Positions 44,024 through 52,451 of a stretch of 64,000 nucleotides of DNA are shown here, piece after piece. Each line of letters starts with the position of its first letter. Within the stretch, counting starts at the first letter, position 1. This DNA is from G041228335 sp964580905 (GTDB lineage Bacteria; Pseudomonadota; Alphaproteobacteria; Puniceispirillales; UBA1172): NCBI GenBank assembly GCA_964580905.1, contig CAZOLR010000001.1:1-64000 (forward strand). Direction: 5' to 3'. A program made the translations under genes and the position numbers. The notes beneath the pieces were generated by a model that did no database searches, was not told where the DNA came from, and worked only from the letters and a program-made list of their open reading frames with translations.

Positions 44024-45046
44024 ATGAGTGATGATGCGATAAAGATTTCCCGAAGCCGAAAGCTTGGTCAGGACGGACCTGATATTTTTCCGATAGGCAT
44101 AGGCGCCATGTCTTTTGCCCCCTTTTACGGCGAGGTCAGTGAATCCGACAGCCATGCGGTGCTCGATGCCGCGATGGAACTCGGTGTGAATTTTATCGAT
44201 ACCGCCAATGTCTATGGCATGGGCCAGTCTGAGAATTTTATCGGCTCTTTCCTGCGATCCCGGGGCAACGCGGCAAAAGATTTTTTCCGCATCGCCACCA
44301 AAGCCGGTATCGCCCGGGGTCACAAAGACGGCCCCTTTATCAATTCCCCGGAATATCTGAGATCCGAACTGGAAAACTCGCTCAGGAAACTTGGTCTTGA
44401 ACAGGTGGAGCTCTTCTATATCCACCGGCGTGATCATAAAATTCCCATTGAAGACGTCGCCGGGACCATGGGGCGGCTGATTGAAGAAGGCAAGATCAGG
44501 AGCTATGGACTTTCAGAAATCGCCCCAACCAGTCTGATCAGGGCCCATGAGGTGCATCCGGTTGCGGCGATACAATCGGAATATTCACTTCTCAACCGCG
44601 GGCCGGATTTGGGGGTGCTTCAGGCAAGCGAGCGTATAGGTGCTGCCATGGTAGCGTTCTCCCCGGTTGGACGGTCTCTTCTCACCGATAAACCTCATGA
44701 TGAAGAGGCGGTGGCATCGATGCCTTTCCTCCGGAGTAATCCGCGCTTCATTGAACCCAACCTGAGCGCAAACCATAAAGCGGGGGAAGGCTTCCGCCGT
44801 CTTGCCGCCAGCATGGGAATGCCTGCAAGCTCTCTGGCCCTGGCATGGCTTCTCCATCGGGGTGAGCATGTCATCCCTATTCCGGGGACAAGATCGGTCA
44901 CGCATTTCCGCGAACTTGTGGCGGCGGCAAGCATCCGGCTGACAGCTGAGGATATGGCCATGATCGATACGGTCATGCCGCCGGGATGGGCGCATGGTGA
45001 CAGGTATTCTGATGAACAATGGCTGGGTGTGGAAAGATACTGGTAG
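44024..45046 (+). CDS. Aldo/keto reductase
   Basis: 340-residue AKR with the tetrad Asp59 and Tyr64 in FIDTANVYG, Lys near 94 in ATKAG, and His near 128 in YIHRRD. C-terminal IPGTRSVTHFREL binds NADP. Reduces a carbonyl in the cytoplasm. Start: ATG 44024, because the upstream 26 codons have no homology. Downstream acyl-CoA synthetase begins 47 bp after. Confidence 0.9.
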   Translation: MSDDAIKISRSRKLGQDGPDIFPIGIGAMSFAPFYGEVSESDSHAVLDAAMELGVNFIDTANVYGMGQSENFIGSFLRSRGNAAKDFFRIATKAGIARGHKDGPFINSPEYLRSELENSLRKLGLEQVELFYIHRRDHKIPIEDVAGTMGRLIEEGKIRSYGLSEIAPTSLIRAHEVHPVAAIQSEYSLLNRGPDLGVLQASERIGAAMVAFSPVGRSLLTDKPHDEEAVASMPFLRSNPRFIEPNLSANHKAGEGFRRLAASMGMPASSLALAWLLHRGEHVIPIPGTRSVTHFRELVAAASIRLTAEDMAMIDTVMPPGWAHGDRYSDEQWLGVERYW

Positions 45047-45093
45047 GCTGTGGCGGGGTTTTATCATTCATATCCGGCCGGAAAGGCGGCGAG

Positions 45094-46878
45094 ATGATCG
45101 CAAAGACAGGAAAAATCTTCGGCATCCACGGTCGGGCCAATCTTCCCGGGTCCTTCTTTGAGGAAGCGGCGCATAATCCGGACAAGACTCTCCTTGTATC
45201 CAGAATTGACGGGAAATGGGTGAAACTGACCTATGGTGAGGTTGCTCTCAGGGTGAGGGGGCTTGCCGCCTGCCTTTCCGGTCTGGGCGTAAAGCCGGGG
45301 GACAAGGTCTTCATATCAGCGGAAAACAGGCCGGAATGGGCCATCGCTGATCTGGCCGTGATGTCGATCGGGGCTATTGTTGTCCCGGCCTTTGTCACAA
45401 ACACCGAAGATGATCATCATTTCATCATGACCCATGCCGGTGTTATCGCAGGGATCACGTCTGGCGGCGGGCTTGCGCAAACCGTCGCCCGCGCCGGGGC
45501 AAGGGTGGCAACGCTTCGCACACTCATTGTTATCGATGATGATCCGGCTTCCACCCCTTGCGGCGATAAAGAGGTTATTTCGTGGCGTGATGCCATCGCT
45601 GAACCCATGCCGGAGACGGATATAAATGCACGTATCGATGCGCTCGGCTGTGATGATGTGTGCTGTTTCATCTACACCTCCGGTACAGGCGGCAGGCCCA
45701 AGGGGGTGATGCTCACCCACCGGTCCATTCAGGCCAATATCAACGCCGCGATTGATCTTCTGGCCGAAGGTGATGTGGCAGAGGATCAGCGGTTTCTTTC
45801 CTTGTTGCCGCTTTCCCATTCCTATGAACATACCGCTGGCATGCATCTGCCCCTCCAGACACGATCCGAGGTCTGGTATTGCGAAAGCGCTGATCAGATT
45901 GCCAATAATCTGGCTGAAGTCGGCCCGACACTGATGACGGCGGTCCCGCGTCTTTATGAAGTGCTCTATGACCGCATCACCCGCGGGGTCAGGGCCAAAG
46001 GGGGGCTTTCGGCCAGATTGTTTTTCCGGGCTGTCGAGATCGGCACAAAGATCCAGAAAGGCCAGCGCCTTAGCCTGGCAGATACAATGCTCAACCCGCT
46101 TCTGGATCTAATTGTCCGGCGGAAAGTCCGACGTCGTCTTGGCGGCAGGCTTCGGTATTTCGTCTCAGGTGGAGCGGCCCTCAATCCGGAGATCGGCCGG
46201 TTTTTCATCTCTCTCGGTATCAATATTCTTCAGGGATACGGGCAGACCGAAGCATCACCGCTGATTTCGGCAAACCGGCCCGGTCAGGTCAGGATCGCGA
46301 CAGTCGGCCCGCCGGTTAAAGGGGTTGAGGTCAGGTTGTCAGATGATGGAGAGATACTTGTTCGCGGCGAGATGCTGATGAAAGGGTACTGGAAAGACGA
46401 GGAGGCCACGCGCGCGACCATTCAGGATGGCTGGCTTTACACCGGTGATATCGGCGAAATTGACGATGACGGGTATATCACCATCACGGGCCGGAAAAAG
46501 GAAATGATCGTCAATTCCGGCGGCGATAATATTGCGCCCGGGCGGGTCGAGGCCATACTCCAGATGGAACCTGAAATCGAACAGGTCATGGTGGACGGCG
46601 ACAAAAAGCCATGGCTTGCGGCGGTGATTGTGCCTGCCCCCGGGGTGATGGAAAACAATGCCTCTCCGGATGAGATTGAAAAGGCCCTCGGCAAGGCGGT
46701 GGAACGTGCCAATCAGAATCTGTCCCGACTTGAAAGGGTGCGCAGGTTTATCCTCGCGGATGAACCGTTTACCGTGGATAATGCCCAGATGACGGCAACG
46801 CTGAAGACACGCCGCCACGTGGTGCGCAAGGTCTATGGCAAAAGGCTTGATGCGCTCTATGGCAAGGCATCGGGGTGA
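45094..46878 (+). CDS. Long-chain acyl-CoA synthetase (AMP-forming)
   Basis: 594-residue AMP-binding enzyme: YTSGTGGRPKGVMLTH (P-loop), YGQTEASPLISAN, GWLYTGDIGEIDDDGYITITGRKKE and NIAPGRVE motifs. Converts fatty acid + ATP + CoA to acyl-CoA + AMP + PPi at the membrane. Start: ATG 45094 after AAAGG. Subfamily resembles FadD15/FACL long-chain types by its large insert region after the P-loop. Followed 33 bp later by the DUF2306 gene. Confidence 0.9.
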   Translation: MIAKTGKIFGIHGRANLPGSFFEEAAHNPDKTLLVSRIDGKWVKLTYGEVALRVRGLAACLSGLGVKPGDKVFISAENRPEWAIADLAVMSIGAIVVPAFVTNTEDDHHFIMTHAGVIAGITSGGGLAQTVARAGARVATLRTLIVIDDDPASTPCGDKEVISWRDAIAEPMPETDINARIDALGCDDVCCFIYTSGTGGRPKGVMLTHRSIQANINAAIDLLAEGDVAEDQRFLSLLPLSHSYEHTAGMHLPLQTRSEVWYCESADQIANNLAEVGPTLMTAVPRLYEVLYDRITRGVRAKGGLSARLFFRAVEIGTKIQKGQRLSLADTMLNPLLDLIVRRKVRRRLGGRLRYFVSGGAALNPEIGRFFISLGINILQGYGQTEASPLISANRPGQVRIATVGPPVKGVEVRLSDDGEILVRGEMLMKGYWKDEEATRATIQDGWLYTGDIGEIDDDGYITITGRKKEMIVNSGGDNIAPGRVEAILQMEPEIEQVMVDGDKKPWLAAVIVPAPGVMENNASPDEIEKALGKAVERANQNLSRLERVRRFILADEPFTVDNAQMTATLKTRRHVVRKVYGKRLDALYGKASG

Positions 46879-46911
46879 CGGAATTTGCCCGGAACGGGCA
46901 GGAATAAGACC

Positions 46912-47307
46912 ATGATTGATACCGCAACAGCACCTTCAGCAGATCCGCTGATACTATGGCATACCGTGGCGGCATTGCTGGCGATCATACTGGGTATGGT
47001 TGTTCTGGTCTCCCGGAAAGGAACGGGCCGGCATCGCTTCATGGGACGTATCTGGGCAGGGTTGATGGTCTTTGTCAGCCTGATGTCTTTCGGTATAGGG
47101 GAGACTTTCGGCAGTATTCACGTGCTGTCGGTCTGGGTTCTCTTCGGCATGGCAATGGCCTTTATCGGCATCCGCCACATAAAAGGCAGGCGAGGGCAAC
47201 GGATACATGCCGCCTTCATGATCGGGAATTATATCGGGCTTTGGGCCGCGGCGGTGCCGGCTTTTCTTACCGAAGGCCGCCTGATGCATGCCCTTCTTTT
47301 CGGTTAG
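46912..47307 (+). CDS. DUF2306-like small membrane protein
   Basis: 131-residue protein with about four hydrophobic helices; resembles DUF2306 (HxxxA and RGQRIHAAFMIGNYIGLWAA region). Function unknown. Start ATG 46912; the earlier frame start lies in the spacer. Its stop overlaps the convergent FAH gene by three bases. No catalytic motif is seen. Confidence 0.75.
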   Translation: MIDTATAPSADPLILWHTVAALLAIILGMVVLVSRKGTGRHRFMGRIWAGLMVFVSLMSFGIGETFGSIHVLSVWVLFGMAMAFIGIRHIKGRRGQRIHAAFMIGNYIGLWAAAVPAFLTEGRLMHALLFG

Positions 47308-48146
47308 GCGCTGACAAATTTCTGACGTTGCTCGCCGAGCCCTTCAATCCCCAGGGTCACGATATCACCTGATTTCAGGTATCGTTGCGGGTTCTGGCCG
47401 AGGCCAACCCCTTCAGGCGTGCCGGTCGCGATGATATCCCCCACCCGTAATGTCATGTAGCGCGACATATAGGAAATAATCGTTGCCACCGGAAAGATCA
47501 TGTCATCGGTGTTGGAATCCTGCTGGATTTCGTCGTTGATTTTCAGCCACAGCCGCAGGTTCTGGGGATCCGGAATTTCATCGGGCGTCACCAGCCACGG
47601 GCCGGTCGGCCCGAAACCCGGCGCCGATTTGCCCTTGACCCACTGGCCGCCCTGTTCCAGCTGGAACTGACGTTCCGACACATCATTAATGACAGTATAG
47701 CCGGCGATATAATCAAGTGCATGGTCTTCCGGCACATGGCTGGCCTCACGACCGATGATCACCCCAAGTTCAACTTCCCAGTCTGTTTTGACAGAGCCTT
47801 TGGGGATCATGATATCATCGTCAGGTCCGGCCAGGGCAGATGTCGCTTTTGAAAACAATACAGGTTCCGATGGTCTCGGCATGCCGGTTTCATCCGCGTG
47901 CCGCGCGTAGTTGAGCCCGACGCAATGAAAATTGGGGGTATCGGCAACCACGGCACCTGTGCGGAGCCCGGGGTCAAGTTCAGGCAGACCCGACGGATCC
48001 AGCGCCTTGATTTTATCAAGCGTCTCGCAGGAAACTGTCTTTGGCGTAAGATCGCTGATGACGCCGCTCAGATCCCGGTACCTGCCGGCATCATCCAGAA
48101 TGGCTGGTTTCTCTTGGCCTTTTGCTCCAACACGCAGTAATTTCAT
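47304..48146 (-). CDS. Fumarylacetoacetate hydrolase family protein
   Basis: 280-residue FAH-fold enzyme: NYARHADETG, KATSALAGPDDDI, DWEVELGVIIG (metal Asp/Glu), KGKSAPGFGPTGPWLV and GDIIATGTPEGVG. Cleaves or isomerises beta-diketo or enol acids; the 2,4-diketo-3-deoxy-sugar acid hydrolase type matches best. Start: second ATG of an ATGATG pair, with GGAGG five bases before; the first ATG is too close. Single gene facing DUF2306. Confidence 0.88.
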   Translation of the reverse strand: MKLLRVGAKGQEKPAILDDAGRYRDLSGVISDLTPKTVSCETLDKIKALDPSGLPELDPGLRTGAVVADTPNFHCVGLNYARHADETGMPRPSEPVLFSKATSALAGPDDDIMIPKGSVKTDWEVELGVIIGREASHVPEDHALDYIAGYTVINDVSERQFQLEQGGQWVKGKSAPGFGPTGPWLVTPDEIPDPQNLRLWLKINDEIQQDSNTDDMIFPVATIISYMSRYMTLRVGDIIATGTPEGVGLGQNPQRYLKSGDIVTLGIEGLGEQRQKFVSA

Positions 48147-48252
48147 CATATCCTCCGGAAAACTAACAAAAGATTAATTTAGTTTGCGCCGTTGTTCAAA
48201 TCCTTATCGATCATCCGGTGGGGGGCGATTGCTTTTTCGTGGGCGGGGTTCG

Positions 48253-48987
48253 TCACCCGGGGATCACATCGCCCTTCCAGTCAAGCTGGCAGCCGCTTTC
48301 AGCTGGTGTTGAATTGTCAATGACAGCGAGAAGCTGGCGTGTCGCCTGATCCGGTGAAAAAACCTCATGCCTGACCATGCCGCGGAACGGCGCGGAAAGT
48401 GAAGTCTCCACGGTCCCGGGGTGGAGCCCGAGGATGATGCTTTCCGGGTTTTTAAACGACATTTCCCGGGCAAAATTCCGGATCATCATGTTCAGCCCTG
48501 CCTTGGCCGCCCTGTAACTGTGCCAGCCCCCGGCCCGGTTGTCCGCAATACTTCCGACCCGGGCGGACAGGGCGGCGAAAACCGCCCGCCCTCTTTTCGG
48601 CATCAGGGGGAGAAAATGTTTCGCGGCAAGGCTGGGGCCGATGCAGTTTGCCTGAAAAAAAGCCGCCATGGTTTCGCCGTCGAGATGGCGGAAGCTCTTT
48701 TCGGGCGTGATCTGCCGGGCAGGATCATGCAGCATGCCGGTGGCATTGATGACAAGCCTGATTTCACCCTGCCGGGCAACAATGGCGGCCGCGTCCTCAA
48801 TCGTCTCTTCATGCTCCAGATCACATGCAATCTGGCCTTTCCGGGGTGAGCGGGCCAGCTGAAAGAGCTGGTCTATTCCGGGATCATCCGCAAGCCATTG
48901 GCAGAAGGCCTTCCCAATGCCGCCATTTGCACCGATAACAACGGCGTTGACGGGCGCTTCAAATCGGCGAAATACACTGTCGGTCAT
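48253..48987 (-). CDS. SDR-family oxidoreductase (CsgA/C-factor-like)
   Basis: 244-residue SDR: GANGGIGKAFCQWL at the N-terminus, NATGML in place of NNAG, and SYRAAKAGLNM as the YxxxK motif. The modified NNAG element is as in C-factor-like SDRs. Substrate unknown. Two open positions downstream: 53 bp separate it from the ligase stop. No operon partner. Confidence 0.83.
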   Translation of the reverse strand: MTDSVFRRFEAPVNAVVIGANGGIGKAFCQWLADDPGIDQLFQLARSPRKGQIACDLEHEETIEDAAAIVARQGEIRLVINATGMLHDPARQITPEKSFRHLDGETMAAFFQANCIGPSLAAKHFLPLMPKRGRAVFAALSARVGSIADNRAGGWHSYRAAKAGLNMMIRNFAREMSFKNPESIILGLHPGTVETSLSAPFRGMVRHEVFSPDQATRQLLAVIDNSTPAESGCQLDWKGDVIPG

Positions 48988-49040
48988 GTCACATGTCTCC
49001 CTGAGATCGAACTAGGGCAAAGAAGGAAGGGGGAAAGATG

Positions 49041-50624
49041 CTATTCAAGGAAGGTTTTGAGCTGCTCAAGGGTCTCCGCTTCTTCAGTAGGTTTATCCCA
49101 GCGGATTGAGGCGAATCTCGGAAAGCGCATGGCAAGGCCTGATTTATGCCGGCTCGAAAGGCCGATACTGTCAAAAGCCACCTCAACCACCAGCGAGGGT
49201 GTCACTTCACGCACAGGTCCGAACCGGTTGATGGTGTTTTCCCGGACAAATTTATCAAGCCGTTTTAATTCATCATCGGTGAAACCGGAATAGGCCTTGC
49301 CCACCGGCACAAGGCACGCGCCGTCATCATTTTCCGTCCAGGCGCCGAAGGTGAAATCGGAATAGAATGAAGATCTCTTGCCATGCCCGCGCTGGGCATA
49401 CATGATGACCACGTCCGCGGTGAGCGGATCACGTTTCCATTTATACCACAGGCCCTTTACGCGGCCCTGCTGATACGGGCTTTGCCTCCGTTTCAGCATA
49501 AGCCCTTCGATAAGCCCGCCCTGCCGGCACTGCTCCCGCCAGGTCTTGAGATCATCGGCGCTGGTAAAAGGAAGCTCTTCGGACATATCAAATAGCGGAT
49601 GACCAAGAGAAGGAATAATACGTTGCAGGCGGGCACGGCGGGTTTCAATCGGCAGATGGCGTACATCTTCCCTGCCATCCAGCAGGAGATCATACACCCG
49701 GATAAAGACAGGTTTCTCGCGGATCATCCTGGCGCTGGCCGTCTTCCGGTTAAGCCGTTGCTGGAGATGCTGAAAAGGTTCGACCTTGCCCGGGTTCCCG
49801 GCCAGTATTTCGCCGTCAAGCGTGCCCTGCCAGTCGATGCCTCCGACAAGTTCCGGAAAAGCGGAAGAGATATTGTCGCCTGATCTTGAAAAAAGCCTGA
49901 CGCCATCTTCGGCAGAGGCCAGCTGAACCCGGGCGCCATCCCATTTCCATTCCGCCAGAAAATCCGCCGGGCTGAGCGTGTTGGTTTCATCATCACTGAT
50001 CGGGTGGGCCAGCATCAGGGGGCGGAAGACAGCACGCCCCGCCGCCGATGGTCTTTCCGCCCGGCCTTCCAGCCAGGCAAAAAGTTCGTCATAGGGAGGG
50101 GAGATGAGAGGCCAGATTTCTTCGATTTCCTCAACAGGCTTGGCGTAGGTCCGGGCCAGCGCCAGACGAAGCATGCGGGCGGAAACCCCGACCCTCAAAC
50201 CGCCGGTGATCAGTTTCAGAAGTGCCCAGCGTCCTGTCCCGTCCAGACTGTTCAGCCACTGACGGAGCGAATCTTCAGCTTCAGTTACCGTGGATTGCCG
50301 GAGCGTGGTCACCACTTCATGGAGCGAAGGTTCCTGTTGATTGACGCCATGCTTTTCGGGCCAGATCAGCGCTGTCGTCTCCGCAAGATCACCGACGAAG
50401 TCATAACTTTCCGCAAAAAGATCCGTGTCAATGACCTGTTGCGCAAGGTTTCGGACAAGGCCTGCCTTGGCGCGCCCGAGTTCAAGATCACCGACAAGTG
50501 CGGCAACACCCCAGCCACGGTCCGCCGCATCACATCGCTTGAGCCAGTCTTCAATCCAGGCCAGTTTTGCGTTACGCTGAGGCGCAAAAAGCAGCTGTTC
50601 AAGCAAATGCGCAAAACGTTTCAT
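49041..50624 (-). CDS. ATP-dependent DNA ligase (damage-response, cisplatin type)
   Basis: 527-residue ligase of the bacterial damage-response cluster. N-terminal DNA-binding domain (1-200), adenylation domain with nucleophile Lys227 in EWKWDGAR, then OB domain ending at residues 500+. Seals nicks with ATP as cofactor. Its start overlaps the exonuclease stop (ATGA), so both are co-translated. The full set, including helicase and PdeM, lies within 7 kb. Confidence 0.93.
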   Translation of the reverse strand: MKRFAHLLEQLLFAPQRNAKLAWIEDWLKRCDAADRGWGVAALVGDLELGRAKAGLVRNLAQQVIDTDLFAESYDFVGDLAETTALIWPEKHGVNQQEPSLHEVVTTLRQSTVTEAEDSLRQWLNSLDGTGRWALLKLITGGLRVGVSARMLRLALARTYAKPVEEIEEIWPLISPPYDELFAWLEGRAERPSAAGRAVFRPLMLAHPISDDETNTLSPADFLAEWKWDGARVQLASAEDGVRLFSRSGDNISSAFPELVGGIDWQGTLDGEILAGNPGKVEPFQHLQQRLNRKTASARMIREKPVFIRVYDLLLDGREDVRHLPIETRRARLQRIIPSLGHPLFDMSEELPFTSADDLKTWREQCRQGGLIEGLMLKRRQSPYQQGRVKGLWYKWKRDPLTADVVIMYAQRGHGKRSSFYSDFTFGAWTENDDGACLVPVGKAYSGFTDDELKRLDKFVRENTINRFGPVREVTPSLVVEVAFDSIGLSSRHKSGLAMRFPRFASIRWDKPTEEAETLEQLKTFLE

Positions 50625-51667
50625 TCGGCGTCATCCTCGTAACCGACCAGCGACAGCGCCCGGGCGCGGACACCTCTGAGTTCAAGCGCACGAATGAGCG
50701 CTGTCTCACGTCCGTGGGTAACCCAGACCTCAGCCGGAGCAACCTCTTCAATCGTCCGCAACAGATCAGCCCAGTCTGCGTGATCTGATAAAATAAGCGG
50801 CATTTCCACCCCGGACTGTTTGGCGCGCTGACGTATCTGCATCCATCCCGATGCCATGATGACCATCGGATCCGGCAGGCGGCGGGACCATCGGTCCGCC
50901 AATGCCGATGGCGGGGCAATGACGATTTCACCGGCCAGATCTTCCCTCGGTTTGCCCTTTTCTCCTGCCGTGGCAGGGGCAAGCGGGCCAAGGGGGACGC
51001 CAAGATCCTCATAAAGTGCGCAGAGTTTCTGCTGGGCGCCGTGCAAATAGATGGTTTTCTCATATCCTGACTGCCGGAGCAGGGCGATCAGCCGCTGTGC
51101 CTTGCCGAGTGAATAGGCCCCCACCACGTGGCACCGGTCCGGGAAAAGACGGAGCGAATGGAGCAGTTTTTCGATTTCGCCCGCGGGATCGGGGTGGCTG
51201 AACACCGGCAGGGCAAAGGTCGCCTCGGTCACGAAAACATCACAGGCAACAGGTTCAAACGGGGCACAGGTCGGATCAGCTTTACGTTTGTAATCGCCGG
51301 AGACAACAACACGCCGCCCGCCATGGTCGATCACAACCTGCGCACTGCCCAGCACATGACCTGCCGGGATCAGTCGTATGGTGCAGTCGCCGATGTCCAT
51401 GGGCTCGTGATAGGCAAGAGCTGTTTGCTTGCCGGCAAAATTTTGGCCGTATCTTGCGGCCATAATAGCGAGCGTTTCCGGCGTCGCAATAACATGGTCA
51501 TGGCCCGCCCGGGCATGGTCGGCATGGCCATGGGTGACAACAACTGTCTCGCTTCGGCGAAGAGCATCAAGAACGAACCTGCTGTCGGGATGGCCTGTAT
51601 CTACGCTGAGCCCGGCAGGTTGTGGCCGGATCCACTTTTCAATCCCTGCCGCACAGCGTCCTGCCAT
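50621..51667 (-). CDS. Ligase-associated DNA damage response exonuclease (MBL fold)
   Basis: 348-residue MBL/beta-CASP nuclease with the THGHADHARAGH metal motif (45-56). Part of the ligase-associated DNA damage response set. Start: ATG 51667, two bases after the GST stop (TGA-T-ATG); the frame extends further up, but those residues have no homology. No ribosome site is visible, consistent with translational coupling to the GST gene. Confidence 0.9.
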   Translation of the reverse strand: MAGRCAAGIEKWIRPQPAGLSVDTGHPDSRFVLDALRRSETVVVTHGHADHARAGHDHVIATPETLAIMAARYGQNFAGKQTALAYHEPMDIGDCTIRLIPAGHVLGSAQVVIDHGGRRVVVSGDYKRKADPTCAPFEPVACDVFVTEATFALPVFSHPDPAGEIEKLLHSLRLFPDRCHVVGAYSLGKAQRLIALLRQSGYEKTIYLHGAQQKLCALYEDLGVPLGPLAPATAGEKGKPREDLAGEIVIAPPSALADRWSRRLPDPMVIMASGWMQIRQRAKQSGVEMPLILSDHADWADLLRTIEEVAPAEVWVTHGRETALIRALELRGVRARALSLVGYEDDAE

Positions 51668-51668
51668 A

Positions 51669-52352
51669 TCAGGAGGTTTTGCCGAACAGTTTGTTCCAGT
51701 CCTCAGCACTCAGTTTGCTGAGATCTTCGCGCAGCTCTGCTCCGGCTTTCATGCCGGCCTGCACCGCCGGTCTGTCCCCCATGGCCTGTCGCCAGCGCTT
51801 GACATTGGGGTAGTCTTCGATTGCAACGCCCTGTCTTTCATAGGTCCGTGTCCAGGGATAGGCGGCGATATCAGCGATCGAATAGTGCTCTCCTGCAAGC
51901 CATGGTGTCTTGGCAAGACGACGTTCCATGACCCCATAAAGCCGGTTGGATTCCTTGCTGTACCGGTCCATGGCATAGGGGATGCGTTCCGGGGCGTAGA
52001 AATTGAAATGATGCGCCTGGCCGAGCATCGGTCCAAGGCCGCCCATCTGCCACATCAGCCATTCGTATACAGCCGTGCGTCCCCTTGTATCGCCGGGCAT
52101 GAGTTTGCCGGTCTTTTCCGCAAGGTAGAGAAGTATGGCGCCGGATTCAAATACCGAAACAGGCTCCCCTCCGGTATCATGATCGATGATGGCCGGCATC
52201 CGGTTGTTCGGGCTGAAGGCCAGAAAGGCAGGGTCGAACTGTTCTCCCTTGCCGATATTGACGGGCTTGATCGTGTAGTCGAGCCCGATTTCCTCAAGGG
52301 CTATGGTGATTTTATGGCCGTTAGGGGTTGGCCAGTAATAGAGATCAATCAT
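51669..52352 (-). CDS. Glutathione S-transferase (YfcG/Ure2p-like)
   Basis: 227-residue GST with thioredoxin-fold N-terminus: TPNGHKITIALEEIGLDY (binding-site Asn/Thr type) and NNRMPAIIDHD cis-Pro loop, then the helical C-terminal domain. YfcG/YghU-like GSTs reduce disulfides or organic hydroperoxides with GSH. Start ATG 52352 (AAGG upstream). It is inserted between the helicase start and the exonuclease, coupled to the latter. Confidence 0.9.
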   Translation of the reverse strand: MIDLYYWPTPNGHKITIALEEIGLDYTIKPVNIGKGEQFDPAFLAFSPNNRMPAIIDHDTGGEPVSVFESGAILLYLAEKTGKLMPGDTRGRTAVYEWLMWQMGGLGPMLGQAHHFNFYAPERIPYAMDRYSKESNRLYGVMERRLAKTPWLAGEHYSIADIAAYPWTRTYERQGVAIEDYPNVKRWRQAMGDRPAVQAGMKAGAELREDLSKLSAEDWNKLFGKTS

Positions 52353-52451
52353 GGGATTCAGCCTTGCTCTTTGTTTTAAGGGTAAAAGGAGAGTTGATAA
52401 CATCGATGATACATTTAATTTAATGATGAATTGCAAAAAGTCGATAACCTG